Source: Asterionellopsis glacialis (lineage: Eukaryota; Bacillariophyta; Plagiogrammaphyceae; Rhaphoneidales; Asterionellopsidaceae). Taken from it: a stretch of 18,913 bases of DNA. Shown piece by piece: positions 8,968 through 18,209 of this stretch (positions within the stretch are counted from its first letter, which is position 1; the number at the start of each line of letters is the position of its first letter). Below the pieces are notes generated by a model. That model saw nothing but the letters and a program-made list of their open reading frames with translations. It was not told the origin of the DNA and did no database searches. A program made the position numbers and the translations under genes. The stretch is from assembly GCA_014885115.2 (NCBI GenBank), contig WKLE02002648.1:1-18913 (forward strand), given 5' to 3'.

Positions 8968-9741
8968 TTTGCTTGTAATAATGTACAGCGATGTTTTGCA
9001 ATCCCGTGATGAATGGTGAGTTGTCCTCGATTCTAAACTACCACTGTGCTATCGAAATGCGACTGAGCTTGACAGCGCAGCATTGACAGATTGCATCCGA
9101 GAATCGAAAGAGTTTCTGGACAATATCTCATTTTAGTTAGGTTTACAAATATATTTTGATAAAAAAATCTGTTGATAATAATATAAATGGATACAATACA
9201 AGACACATCAAATTACAATTCTTCAATTATCAAGATTCATTGTATGAAATATTTTATGTATTACCATCAACCTAAAATAGACCAGCACCTGCTTTGTCCA
9301 TTTCTCGAAACCATAAAAAAGATCCAATAAGTTATGAGCCTCAGAAAAAGGTGGAATACGGAATCTTCTAAATTTTTACTAGACTCCTACCAAGTTTCCA
9401 GCAAGACATTATGCATGATGTATTGGTTCATTTGCTTATATCATCGTACGTGTGGTACTTTGCTACAGTGAAAGGTGTGGAGAGGATGAAATACATCATG
9501 TAGCCATTCTGACTGGTAACCTCGACCCTGACAAAGAAAGGCGAATGACGATTGAGAAGGCAAACAGATATTATAACATCACAACAGATACACGACGATA
9601 CAACGATTGATGACAAGAGGATAACAATCCATCGACAAACAGAGATCTGCTTGTCCTATCATACATCGATCACGGAACCCGTCACAGATCCCGTCTGTTT
9701 TATTCTATGGTAAAACTACCATCACATTTAATTTGTTTGAT
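8968..9741. other. Divergent promoter region, ABCF2 / carrier fusion
   Basis: A 774-bp space between two gene starts that face away from each other, so it should hold both promoters. It has an A/T-rich centre around 9130-9260 and an 11-bp perfect inverted repeat (listed separately). A CCCGTCACAGATCCCGTC stretch near 9678 repeats CCCGTC 11 bp apart. Short open frames here look like chance frames. No RNA gene was recognised. Confidence 0.6.
9414..9500. repeat. 11-bp perfect inverted repeat in divergent promoter
   Basis: CATGATGTATT at 9414-9424 and its exact reverse complement AATACATCATG at 9490-9500 are separated by 65 bp. It may be a pair of transcription factor sites in opposite orientation, a remnant of a small inverted-repeat element, or chance. 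Confidence 0.5.
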
Positions 9742-12700
9742 ATGAAAAGAAGTAGATCACACAACATTACATCAATGTTGTTGTTCTTGACGTTCTGTGC
9801 TCTACCTCCAGTACAAGCATCCTTTGTAAGTCCTAAAAATTCTCTCTTGAAGGTCCAAAACCATAATATAGAATCACATAATTTAATTTGGCGACATAAA
9901 TTTTCTGTAGAATCTCTTCGACAACAACAAAATCACCTTCATCGCCGAGCAACCGAAAGAGGTGACGATGACACCGAAAAAGAATTTTATTCAGAATCAT
10001 GGTCAGTTTCACGTCGATCAACTCTAAAAGGAATTGCTGCTGCACTCGCTGCTACTGCATGTACACCCTTACCTTCATTGGCTGCTAGATCTGAAATAGA
10101 CGTATCGGGAGAACTCTTCTCCCCCAAGAGGGAAATGTTAAGCGGTGGCAGTCAAGCTGGACGGGGTATTGCTGTCACAGACCGAGAACGTCCACGATTA
10201 AAACCTGGTGAGGCGCCGCAGACTTTGTACAGTGTACGTTTTATTTCCTACTTGACAAGGTTTCTGCTGGTATATGATCAATCTGCGCATGCATGGTGGT
10301 TAAAGCAGGGATTTGCTGACTCGTGGGATCAATTCAGTTCTGATCCTATCGACGACAAATTTGTTCAAGCTCGGTTTGCGGAGTTTGCAGAGAGTGTAGA
10401 AGTTGGACTGGCGGATTATTTTGTAGGTCCCTACGGATCGTATTCATCCGTAGCAGCAGCAAAAGCAGGTATCAATGCGGCAACGCCAGTCAAATCCATT
10501 CAACCATTGGATTCACCTGCTAATCTCTGGGAGAATATCTTGCCACAGGTAAAGTCAGGGAAACAGAAAAGCGGAAAAACAAACAAGTCTTTGCAAAAAG
10601 AGGGAATCTTGAATCTGTATGCATTGCTACAAGCAAGATACACATCGATATCAGCAAAGCAGCAATTGGCAATCCTATTTTCAATGATTTCGGACCCAGA
10701 TCTCCAGCCTACCAAAGAAATTCGAAGTCTCCTTGGTGAAGCAGATAATGCCACACTAAAAAAGATAGAGTTTCGTCGACCTTCTGATGAAAATAACGAT
10801 GAATTTACTTCCCGAACAAGTGGTCGAAGAGGTGGTGGATATTCCTTACAATCTCCACCAGAAGTTGTAATCGAACCACCCCCAGCTTTAGGTGACAAGT
10901 TTCAACCAGCTGAGGTGAGACCAGTTATACGACCGTCATCCCGAGTTTTGAAGGTAAAAGTTATCGATGGTGGCGAAGGATATATCGGCATACCTCCGCA
11001 AGTTACTATAATACAAAATGGTATGCGGAGACAATGTGAGGCCTGTGCCATATTGGATCGCGAAGGACATGTAGAATCAATCGTTGTTTTAGACCCTGGA
11101 TACGGATATGGCGGTAAAGACGGTGCAACTCCACCAATCGTGAAGATAGAGAAGCCAAAGATACCTCGGAACCAAAGCAAAATTGCTGGCAAGGCCACCA
11201 TCCGCGCAGCTACGGCAATCGCAGAGCTAGAATATGAGATAGCTGACATTGAGCTAGTGAGAGGAGGAAATGGATATTCCTTGAACGAGCCACCAAAAGT
11301 TACCATTGGTCCACCTGATTCAGACACTGATTGGTATGTGTCAAGACAGGAGATGTTTGGGAGACAAGCTGAGTTACGAACAAATAATTTTGTGGAAGCG
11401 AATATAGTTCGGATGGAAAGTCCTATTACAAAATTTGATGGGATTTCCGCTGGTATCGACGATTTACTGCTAGAACGTATTAAACGCGACCCATTAGAGT
11501 TGATTCCCTCGTCTGTGCGACCTGTTCTGAAACAAGACCCAACAGGGGTGTTTGCATACTGGATCCCTTCTATACCGGAGCTTCCGCTCAATGTCAAGCT
11601 GCCTTCAGCTCAATACAGAGCATTCGATCCACTATTCGGTGGCATAGGTATTCTTCCTGTAACCAAAAGTGCAAGCGAACTCAAAGTAGATGAATATTCT
11701 CGTCTCGCTCTGAGTGGCGCTGTTTGTACCGTAATCGTCAGGACAGCACTAAACCCACTTGAATTGGTCAAAACAAAGATTCAACTCCAAAGCGATGAAG
11801 AGCTAATAAACTATGCCACCGCAAAAATTCAAGAAAAAGTGACAAACAACGTCGACTCAAGTAGAAGGCAGGAACTTGGCAGTAAGGATCCACCACCTTT
11901 CCGTCCACAAACAAGTGCGTCCACAGAGAGTACCACGGCATTGCTGCAAGAGAAGAAAACAATAGTAGCAACAACCGTGACTCATCCGCAAGATAAGGAA
12001 GAAGTTGACGCTGAGACTGAAGAAAAAGAAGCCGCTCTTGGCACAATGGATGTGATGTCGAGCATAGTAGAACTTAGGGGACCTTTAGCATTGTTTCAAA
12101 GTGCGGATATTACATTCCTGGCGTCTCTTGTTTTTGGATCTTTCGGGTTTGGCGCAACAGAACTGCTTCGACGTTCTTTTTCAGCCAGATTCTTCTCTGA
12201 ATCGACTGGAGGAAACTCTGAATTCGTTTTACTGGGTGCCGCAGCACTTGCATGTGTTGTTACAAGCTACGTCGCCTCTCCTTTCGAAACTCTCCGAGTA
12301 CGATCAATGGCAACGTTGACTCCCCAGAGCTGGACCGAAGTGCTTGATGACTTTCTTGTAAGTGCGAATTTCTGTGTCGAGACGATTGTCTTCATTGTTT
12401 ACACCTAAAAATGGCTGATACTGTAACTTTATTTGTGCAAACATGTATATTTCCAGGAAGAGAAACGAAAGGCTCGGAAAACTGAAAAGGGAAAGACCAG
12501 CGTATCTGATGGCAATAGTAGCAAAGATCTAGGCCGGAAAGATCTGACACTCGATGATTTAGCCCCCCTTTTTTCTGGATTCTTGCCGATTGTTTCACGC
12601 GAACTTCCTTTCGGTGTTACAAAATTCCTTGCATTTGATTTAATTGCTACAGCAGTCATATCGATTATAAATGCCAACTCGCCGAATGGTGCCTTGCCTG

Positions 12701-13098
12701 TCCAAGTTGGTGTTGGGACAACTGGTTTGATTGTGTCTGCAGGGGCAGGAGCTGTTGCAGGGATTGCAGGTGCTATTGTGAGCCACCCAGCTGATTTGAT
12801 CCTTACGCTAACGTCGGCATCAAAAAAGAAATCACTTGCCGAGGGTAACAGCATCGAGGAGGAAGAGGAGGAAAACACTGATTGGAGAGACGTTGTGAAG
12901 GACTTACTTTCCAAAGATGGTGGCATTGCAAACTTATATGTGGGACTACCGGCACGTGGTACTTTCTTTTTTCTAGTTATTGGTCTTCAATTTTTCCTGT
13001 ACGACTATGTTAAGAATCTTTTCCAAGTAAGCTCTGACGACTTGAGCCTTGTTTTGGATGTTTTTTACGCAGTTCGGCAGGGGTTAGTGGGCACCTAA
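9742..13098 (+). CDS. Plastid-addressed fusion: GxGY-repeat region plus mitochondrial-carrier domain
   Basis: Exons 9742-12357 and 12457-13098 (99-bp phase-0 intron) give 1085 residues. The ATG at 9742 is the first in frame. Residues 1-27 look like a signal peptide (LLFLTFCALPPVQA), followed by AS|FVSP, a typical diatom plastid-import motif. A twin-arginine segment follows (SRRSTLKG, R91-R92, then an Ala-rich stretch to SLA-A near 113-114). Residues 155-345 are an unrecognised, probably helical region. Residues 362-523 carry four GxGY...PP-V-I units. From about 650 comes a carrier domain with PLELVK (672-677), PFETLR (847-852) and PADLIL (982-987), plus LFSGFLPIVSRELPFGVTKFLAFD and a final LQFFLYDYVK. 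The third signature lacks its basic residue, as in mitochondrial phosphate carriers (PADSVV type), the family it most resembles. The first matrix-side loop (684-775) is unusually long. Substrate, membrane and topology are inference; an inorganic-phosphate or nucleotide-type plastid carrier is the best guess. Confidence 0.85.
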
Positions 13099-14144
13099 CC
13101 ATTATTTAAATCCAAAGCTAATAAGTTATTATAGAATGCATATTATAGTATCATCGGCTTTCTAATTATATACCCTAGAAGTTAGTTGGGAGATAGATTT
13201 GTTAATCCCCATCTCACACATCCAGAGATCGAGAGTGATAGGCTGCCGCGATCGTATTCCGATTCGTTTTGTCACACGGACTTGCATTTTTACTCAACAG
13301 ATTTGTTTCTGTACGTTACTGGTAAATCTGAAATCCTTATCCCTTCAAATTATAGAGTTGGTAAAAGAAATGCATGCACTCTCGTAAATCTGCGAAACTA
13401 TTATTTTTATATCGATGGTAAATCTTGGAACACGTAATTGCTCATCTTCTGGAGTTGCCGGCTCAATCCGTTTTGTGTATGTGTAACAGGTAATAAAGAA
13501 AAATGCGACTGTTGGGACCCTAATTATGTACTTTTTATTGAATAAATTATTAATATGAGTTATGCTATCAGCTTGTCACACCAACGATTAAATACATACA
13601 GTGCAGTCCGTTGAAGCAAACGGAAAAGTAACAATGTTGTGTCTACGAATACAAGGAAAATAAAGGGAACTACTGTGATAAGTTTTTGAATCATCTAAGT
13701 TTGAAGAAACGCCGTATTTTGTGCTTAATATGGTAGGACCAACGACGTTTGAAAAGTTATTAGGAGTACCGGTATGACCTCATACAGTAGTACCAAAATT
13801 ATAATATGCTGGCGCGATATTATTTATCAAGAACTGTTTTTCGGAAATCATATTAATTTTTATGACCTTTTTAAAGTAGTCGTCTGGCGTGCTTCATTCA
13901 GACGTACCCAGCAGGTATTAAATAAAAGAGAAATAGTAATAATCAACATGTGTCCCTGTTAGTACTGAACATGCATGCTGAAGAAGTATTAATACAAAAC
14001 TTTCAAAGAATTGTCGATTGTACTTGTAAATAGATAGTACTATCCACTCATAATATCCTACAGGGAAAATCAATGCAACATCGTTCTTCTGAAGCCACAA
14101 CAAACAACAAGCAGGTTAACGAATACGAAAACGAACGCTGAGAG

Positions 14145-14220
14145 CTCTAGAGAGGTATGAAAAAAAATGTACCAGTACTGTAGTCTTACCTGGTAGCGAA
14201 AAACTTGACCATCTCTAGAG
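14145..14220. repeat. Nested inverted repeat upstream of TauE/SafE gene
   Basis: Outer arms: CTCTAGAGAGGT (14145-14156) pairs with ACCATCTCTAGAG (14208-14220), perfect except for one extra base. Inner arms: TACCAG (14170-14175) pairs with CTGGTA (14190-14195). Both share the same centre, so the 76-bp segment could fold as a two-tier stem. It starts 306 bp before the ATG, so it lies in the promoter or a long 5' UTR. Confidence 0.6.
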
Positions 14221-14339
14221 AGACGCGAGAGATTCAAGAACCTACACTTAGAGATTCCTGTAACTGTAAGTGACTAGCATCTGCCTGCAAAAAGAAGAGG
14301 GATCTTGAAATCGTTGTCATTTGACGAACATAATTGCAA

Positions 14340-14349
14340 TCTCGCGAGA
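14340..14349. promoter_or_regulatory. TCTCGCGAGA palindrome
   Basis: A perfect 10-bp palindrome lies 101 bp before the ATG of the transporter gene. The same sequence is a strong promoter element in animals, bound by BANP. Whether a stramenopile factor reads it is unknown; position is the only supporting evidence here. Confidence 0.3.
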
Positions 14350-14450
14350 GTGAAGATTACTTCAGTGAAACTAGATACCATAGACTGTCGAAGCCCGTCT
14401 CTAAATTACAAATTGGTGTAGCCCTTTTTGTCTTATTGTAAGCCGACCCA

Positions 14451-16454
14451 ATGGAACTGATCGATACCCTGTACGATCTGTTGAAAAAAGTTTCAAAAAG
14501 ACAATGGGTCTTGGCATCTATACTGCCGACAGCGCTTATTTTAATTGCTCATTTCCATGAATATAAGGATGCTCGTGTTTTTATGTCCGAACAAGATGAT
14601 GCAACATCATCGGCAAGTATAGACTTTAGAACAATAAGATCCTTCGTACACAGCAAATCTTTATCATTCCAGCGTCAGCGTATGCTGGAAGCCGGAGATG
14701 ATGCTTTTGAGGGAGATAATGGTGATGATCAAAATGATAACGACGATGGTGCCAACGATGACGCCAACGATCAAAACGATGCAGCGCAGGATGATGCATT
14801 AAACGAAGATGACGACGATTACTTCGACAACAATGAAGATGAAAATGGGGGAAATAGCGATGAACAAGGGGACGATGCGCAAGGTTCGCATGATAATAAT
14901 TCTAATTTATACGGAGATGATGAACCTGTATACATTGATGATGACTACATTGACGATTATTATGCATTTAAGGAAGATACAAAACCCAAACTGGATTTCT
15001 TTCCCATCACGGGACGGCAAGCTTTGGGACTTTTGTTTATTTCCATGGGTGTAATTATTTCATCAGGTGGAGGCATTGGTGGTGGAGGTATTATTCTTCC
15101 TATTTACATATTGGCTCTAGGGATTGAACCAATCGATGCTATTCCTCTCACCGCCGTGACAGTTTGTGGTGGTGCTTTTGGAAGCACTCTCCTCAATACA
15201 GGCAAGCGACACCCCCTTGCCGACCGCACAATCATCGACTGGGACGTGGTGTTGGTAATGCAGCCTCTGATTCTGAGTGGGAGTTTTATAGGGACTTTAA
15301 TGCATAAAGCACTCAGCGACAAATTCCTCGTGGTACTTTTGGTTGTGTTTTTGTCCATTGCCGCGAATTACAACCTCGCCGTAGCCAAACGAATGCACAA
15401 GGCTGAACAAGCGTACCTTGAGAAGATAAGAATAGCTAAATCAGATGTTGGACTGGAACAATGCCAATCGGCAATTGACCCTTTTCATGCACCAACAGGG
15501 AGCTTGGACGAGGACAATATCAAAAATACGTTGTTTAGGGTCCCGTCAAATGCAAGTTCAACAAGTACTCCAATTCTACCATTTACCAAATCACCCAAGA
15601 AATCAAAGGCAAAAGGATCAAGTCCCAAAAGATCTCCATCTAGACTGCCGTCCACTGAAAAGGCTGAGATTCTCATTCGAAATCCAGACTTTGTTTCCCT
15701 ACGAACAGACTTATCAGAAGAGATCAAATCGACTCCACGGAATAAAGTTATTGCTGTCATTTCCATGTTCATAATTGTTATGTTCACAAACGTAATGGTT
15801 GGCGGAGGGGCCTTTGAGAGTCCCTGGGCTATCAGGTGCGGTTCTTTCTCATACTGGATAGTCCACGTCTGCCTAGTAGCGTTTTTGATAGCCTGTACTT
15901 GGGCAGCACAAACATATCTTACTCATAGACACGAAATTCGAGAACTCGTGGGCGGGTTTGAATACATACAGGGGGATATACGATGGGATACACACAATTC
16001 ACTCTTTTATGCATTTATATTTGGATCTGCTGGTGTCATGGCTGGTATGTTTGGGATAGGTGGAGGTATCGTAACGACCCCCGTAATGCTGGCTGCCATG
16101 CATGTTCACCCAGAAGTAGCAGCTGCGACCTCATCATGCATGGTTCTCTTTACGAGTTCACTCTCATTTGCATCTTATTCTCTTTTTGGAATGATTCATT
16201 GGGATTATTCAGCGGCTGTCTTTATAATTGGGTTTTGTAGTTGCATATTTGGCAATCGAATTATGCGATCAGCGAGGCGCAAAACAAAGGTCCATGGGAG
16301 AACGTTCAAACGCAATTCCTTACTTGCGTACTCCGTAGGCGGAGTACTGCTATTGTCAGCCTTCTTGATGTCGGTACAGTACATTTTTGTAGTCATTAGA
16401 TACGACGATGGTGAAAACTTTGGAGACATTTGCACACCACAAATCAGTGGTTGA
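14451..16454 (+). CDS. TauE/SafE family anion transporter
   Basis: Single-exon 667-residue membrane protein of the TauE/SafE (DUF81) family, whose members export sulfite, sulfonates or related organic anions. An N-terminal hydrophobic segment (about 19-36) may be a signal anchor. Residues 82-176 are extremely Asp/Asn/Glu-rich. The first transporter half (about 188-312) carries the glycine-rich family motif SGGGIGGGGIILP (205-217) and a PLTAVTVCGGAFGSTLLNTGKRHP stretch. A cytoplasmic-type Ser/Lys/Pro-rich linker (about 345-400) follows. The second half (about 432-648) repeats the motif as AGMFGIGGGIVTTP (531-544). About ten to twelve membrane segments are expected in total. The two-half layout with a long central loop is like plant and protist homologues, but the acidic block is unusual. 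Substrate and membrane are not readable from sequence; no sulfur-metabolism gene is adjacent. It ends 91 bp from the convergent WD40 gene. Confidence 0.88.
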   Translation: MELIDTLYDLLKKVSKRQWVLASILPTALILIAHFHEYKDARVFMSEQDDATSSASIDFRTIRSFVHSKSLSFQRQRMLEAGDDAFEGDNGDDQNDNDDGANDDANDQNDAAQDDALNEDDDDYFDNNEDENGGNSDEQGDDAQGSHDNNSNLYGDDEPVYIDDDYIDDYYAFKEDTKPKLDFFPITGRQALGLLFISMGVIISSGGGIGGGGIILPIYILALGIEPIDAIPLTAVTVCGGAFGSTLLNTGKRHPLADRTIIDWDVVLVMQPLILSGSFIGTLMHKALSDKFLVVLLVVFLSIAANYNLAVAKRMHKAEQAYLEKIRIAKSDVGLEQCQSAIDPFHAPTGSLDEDNIKNTLFRVPSNASSTSTPILPFTKSPKKSKAKGSSPKRSPSRLPSTEKAEILIRNPDFVSLRTDLSEEIKSTPRNKVIAVISMFIIVMFTNVMVGGGAFESPWAIRCGSFSYWIVHVCLVAFLIACTWAAQTYLTHRHEIRELVGGFEYIQGDIRWDTHNSLFYAFIFGSAGVMAGMFGIGGGIVTTPVMLAAMHVHPEVAAATSSCMVLFTSSLSFASYSLFGMIHWDYSAAVFIIGFCSCIFGNRIMRSARRKTKVHGRTFKRNSLLAYSVGGVLLLSAFLMSVQYIFVVIRYDDGENFGDICTPQISG

Positions 16455-16545
16455 TGGTACTCTGTTTTTGTTTTGCTAGCTTATCATTTATTTAATCCTA
16501 CAATGTAATGTAACATTTCCAACGAATACATCTAATTGCGTAGCG

Positions 16546-17958
16546 TCATTTCGTTGTAATTGGAAAACACCGCCAAATGCACACCCTTCCATCACCTGCA
16601 CCAGTCGCCAAGATACCCGAGGTAGAGGCATCTGGGGACCAATCCACAGCTGTGACACTTTCAGAATGGGCCTTAAGAATAGCTAGAGGTGCTGAACTAC
16701 CATAGCGATCAAATAGCCGCAATCGTTTGTCCCAACCACCGACGGCAAAGATACGCCCATCGGGACGGAAGCGGCATGTTGCAACACCCGGCTTGCCCCC
16801 ACCTTCGTGGCCCACACGGCACGTAGCTAGTCGAGCTCGCAAACGGGCAATTGGTTCCTTCTTATCGCCGGAAACGGAGGGCAAGGCAGTTTTGATGACG
16901 GCAACAGTTCCTCGATCTGCAATGGATAATTCTGATAAGTCTGCAGCATCTCCAGCCATCCCAGCAACTGCAACCACCGCTCCCGATCCACTCGATTCTG
17001 TCGGCACCGATGGCACTAGGTCCAAGGTCAAAATTGGGTTCTTGGACAACTCTAAGCCACAAGACCTTGTATTGAGCGAAACTCGTTTCAAAGGTCTTTT
17101 GGGCATAGCTATATCGTGGAAAAAGACTGTGCCACTCTCCATGCCTGCGGCTATCATTGGGCGGGTAGATTCTTGCATCAAAGGAAGTCCTGTCTCAGAC
17201 ATTGCTAAACTTGTTAGCATACCATGCTTTCTTCTGCTTTCGTTATTTGTATCATATTCTTTTCCTGCACCATGCATTTCAAATACGTTTGTATCAGGAG
17301 GCGTCCGAATGTCACAAACTCTCACCATAGATTCGTCTTTTGCTGGTAAAGCGACTAGATATGGGTTGCCTGCACACGGAGAGGCAGCGCAAAAAGTGTG
17401 TGACTCCGTTTGGAACTCTGTCACAATTGGGCATGATGCTTCTGCTTTTAAGTCGTGAACAGATACTATTCCATCGCGAGTATGGTATAGTAATTTGTGA
17501 GAACGTTCCTGTAATGATACCGTAGCATTGCCCATGCGTCGTAATGCTAGACCTGGTGTTTTCCGACTTTCACAAAAGTCAGCAACTATTCTTCGATGAC
17601 CAAGGTCCCATAAAAAAGCATCCCCATTTGTATGACTTGATGCCAAGTAAGTACCTTCCAAAGAAATCGATGCAGCTGTATTCCGAGCTTGTGCAATAAT
17701 ATCACTGTCCGTATTTTTTTCTGCTAAAGTCATCTTTTGGCACTGAAAAATAAAATCGTCTTCATCTGAGCTATCACTGTCTTCCTCCTCAGAAGGCGCG
17801 GGATTGGATAGGAAACAAACTGATGAAACCAACTTTCTACTCCCTGTGGCACCCATTACCGACGGCTGTTTTGACGGATTTTCGGACAGGGGTATTTTCA
17901 ATGTGAACAGTGGATTCACCGAACGACCTTTGCCAGTTTTCTCTTTTTTTTCTGACAT
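16546..17958 (-). CDS. WD40 protein of the GNB1L/Asa1 family
   Basis: Single-exon 470-residue beta-propeller protein. The C-terminal part, GVATCRFRPDGRIFAVGGWD, then RLRLFD, LAILKAHSESVTAVDWSPD and GDGRVCIWRCFP, follows human GNB1L and yeast Asa1 (ASTRA subunit) almost block for block, including the short tail after the last WD strand. An earlier repeat is visible at about 94-119 (ASISLEGTYLASSHTNGDAFLWDL), and others are weaker, as usual in this family. GNB1L works with the TELO2-TTI1-TTI2 complex to stabilise PIKK kinases such as ATM, ATR and mTOR. An acidic serine block (57-68) interrupts the first repeat and resembles CK2 sites. There are no membrane segments and no signal peptide. It may share only a very short 3' flank with the convergent transporter gene. 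Confidence 0.85.
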   Translation of the reverse strand: MSEKKEKTGKGRSVNPLFTLKIPLSENPSKQPSVMGATGSRKLVSSVCFLSNPAPSEEEDSDSSDEDDFIFQCQKMTLAEKNTDSDIIAQARNTAASISLEGTYLASSHTNGDAFLWDLGHRRIVADFCESRKTPGLALRRMGNATVSLQERSHKLLYHTRDGIVSVHDLKAEASCPIVTEFQTESHTFCAASPCAGNPYLVALPAKDESMVRVCDIRTPPDTNVFEMHGAGKEYDTNNESRRKHGMLTSLAMSETGLPLMQESTRPMIAAGMESGTVFFHDIAMPKRPLKRVSLNTRSCGLELSKNPILTLDLVPSVPTESSGSGAVVAVAGMAGDAADLSELSIADRGTVAVIKTALPSVSGDKKEPIARLRARLATCRVGHEGGGKPGVATCRFRPDGRIFAVGGWDKRLRLFDRYGSSAPLAILKAHSESVTAVDWSPDASTSGILATGAGDGRVCIWRCFPITTK

Positions 17959-18183
17959 TATCGTTTGTTTTTTATCATCTTCGTAGTGAATTCACAGGCA
18001 TTTCGCTTTTACCAGGTATCTCTTCATGCCGATACGGCAGTAATGATGGTAGACTATCAAACGATTTTCGTTATGATTTTCTTGATTTTCTTGATGAATC
18101 GGCACTGCGCTCCCGCAATATGTGCCGCAACAACCTTGTCCACCAGGGGAGGGACCCGGTGGACGCCTCAATCCCCAATGTAA

Positions 18184-18209
18184 CTCTCTCTCTCTCTCTC
18201 TCTCTCTCT
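18184..18209. repeat. (CT)13 microsatellite
   Basis: Thirteen CT units, followed by GGAGAGGTCTCTCTCT, which adds a small GAGAG/CTCTC inverted repeat. On the minus strand it reads (GA)n about 230 bp before the WD40 start codon, so a GAGA-type promoter role is possible but unproven. Confidence 0.9.

Larger units (their letters stand above)
13099..14450. other. Intergenic region between carrier fusion and TauE/SafE gene
   Basis: A 1352-bp gap without a supported gene. Possible poly(A) signals AATAAA are at 13492-13497 and 13541-13546, about 400-450 bp after the stop of the carrier gene, which would mean a long 3' UTR or a different signal. Short open frames (for example 13186-13437) have no recognisable content. 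GTAAATCT recurs three times between 13321 and 13427. The right-hand 310 bp carry a nested inverted repeat and a TCTCGCGAGA palindrome, listed separately. Confidence 0.55.

Noticed and set aside
10500..11597. Long minus-strand frames (132 and 231 codons) under the carrier fusion
   Set aside because: They are antisense shadows of a long coding exon; the plus strand has the targeting signals and carrier motifs.
13186..13437. 83-codon plus-strand frame after the carrier gene
   Set aside because: A/T-rich with no recognisable motif; most likely 3' UTR or spacer.
16727..17458. 243-codon plus-strand frame opposite the WD40 gene
   Set aside because: Its translation has no domain logic, while the minus strand matches the GNB1L/Asa1 family block by block.
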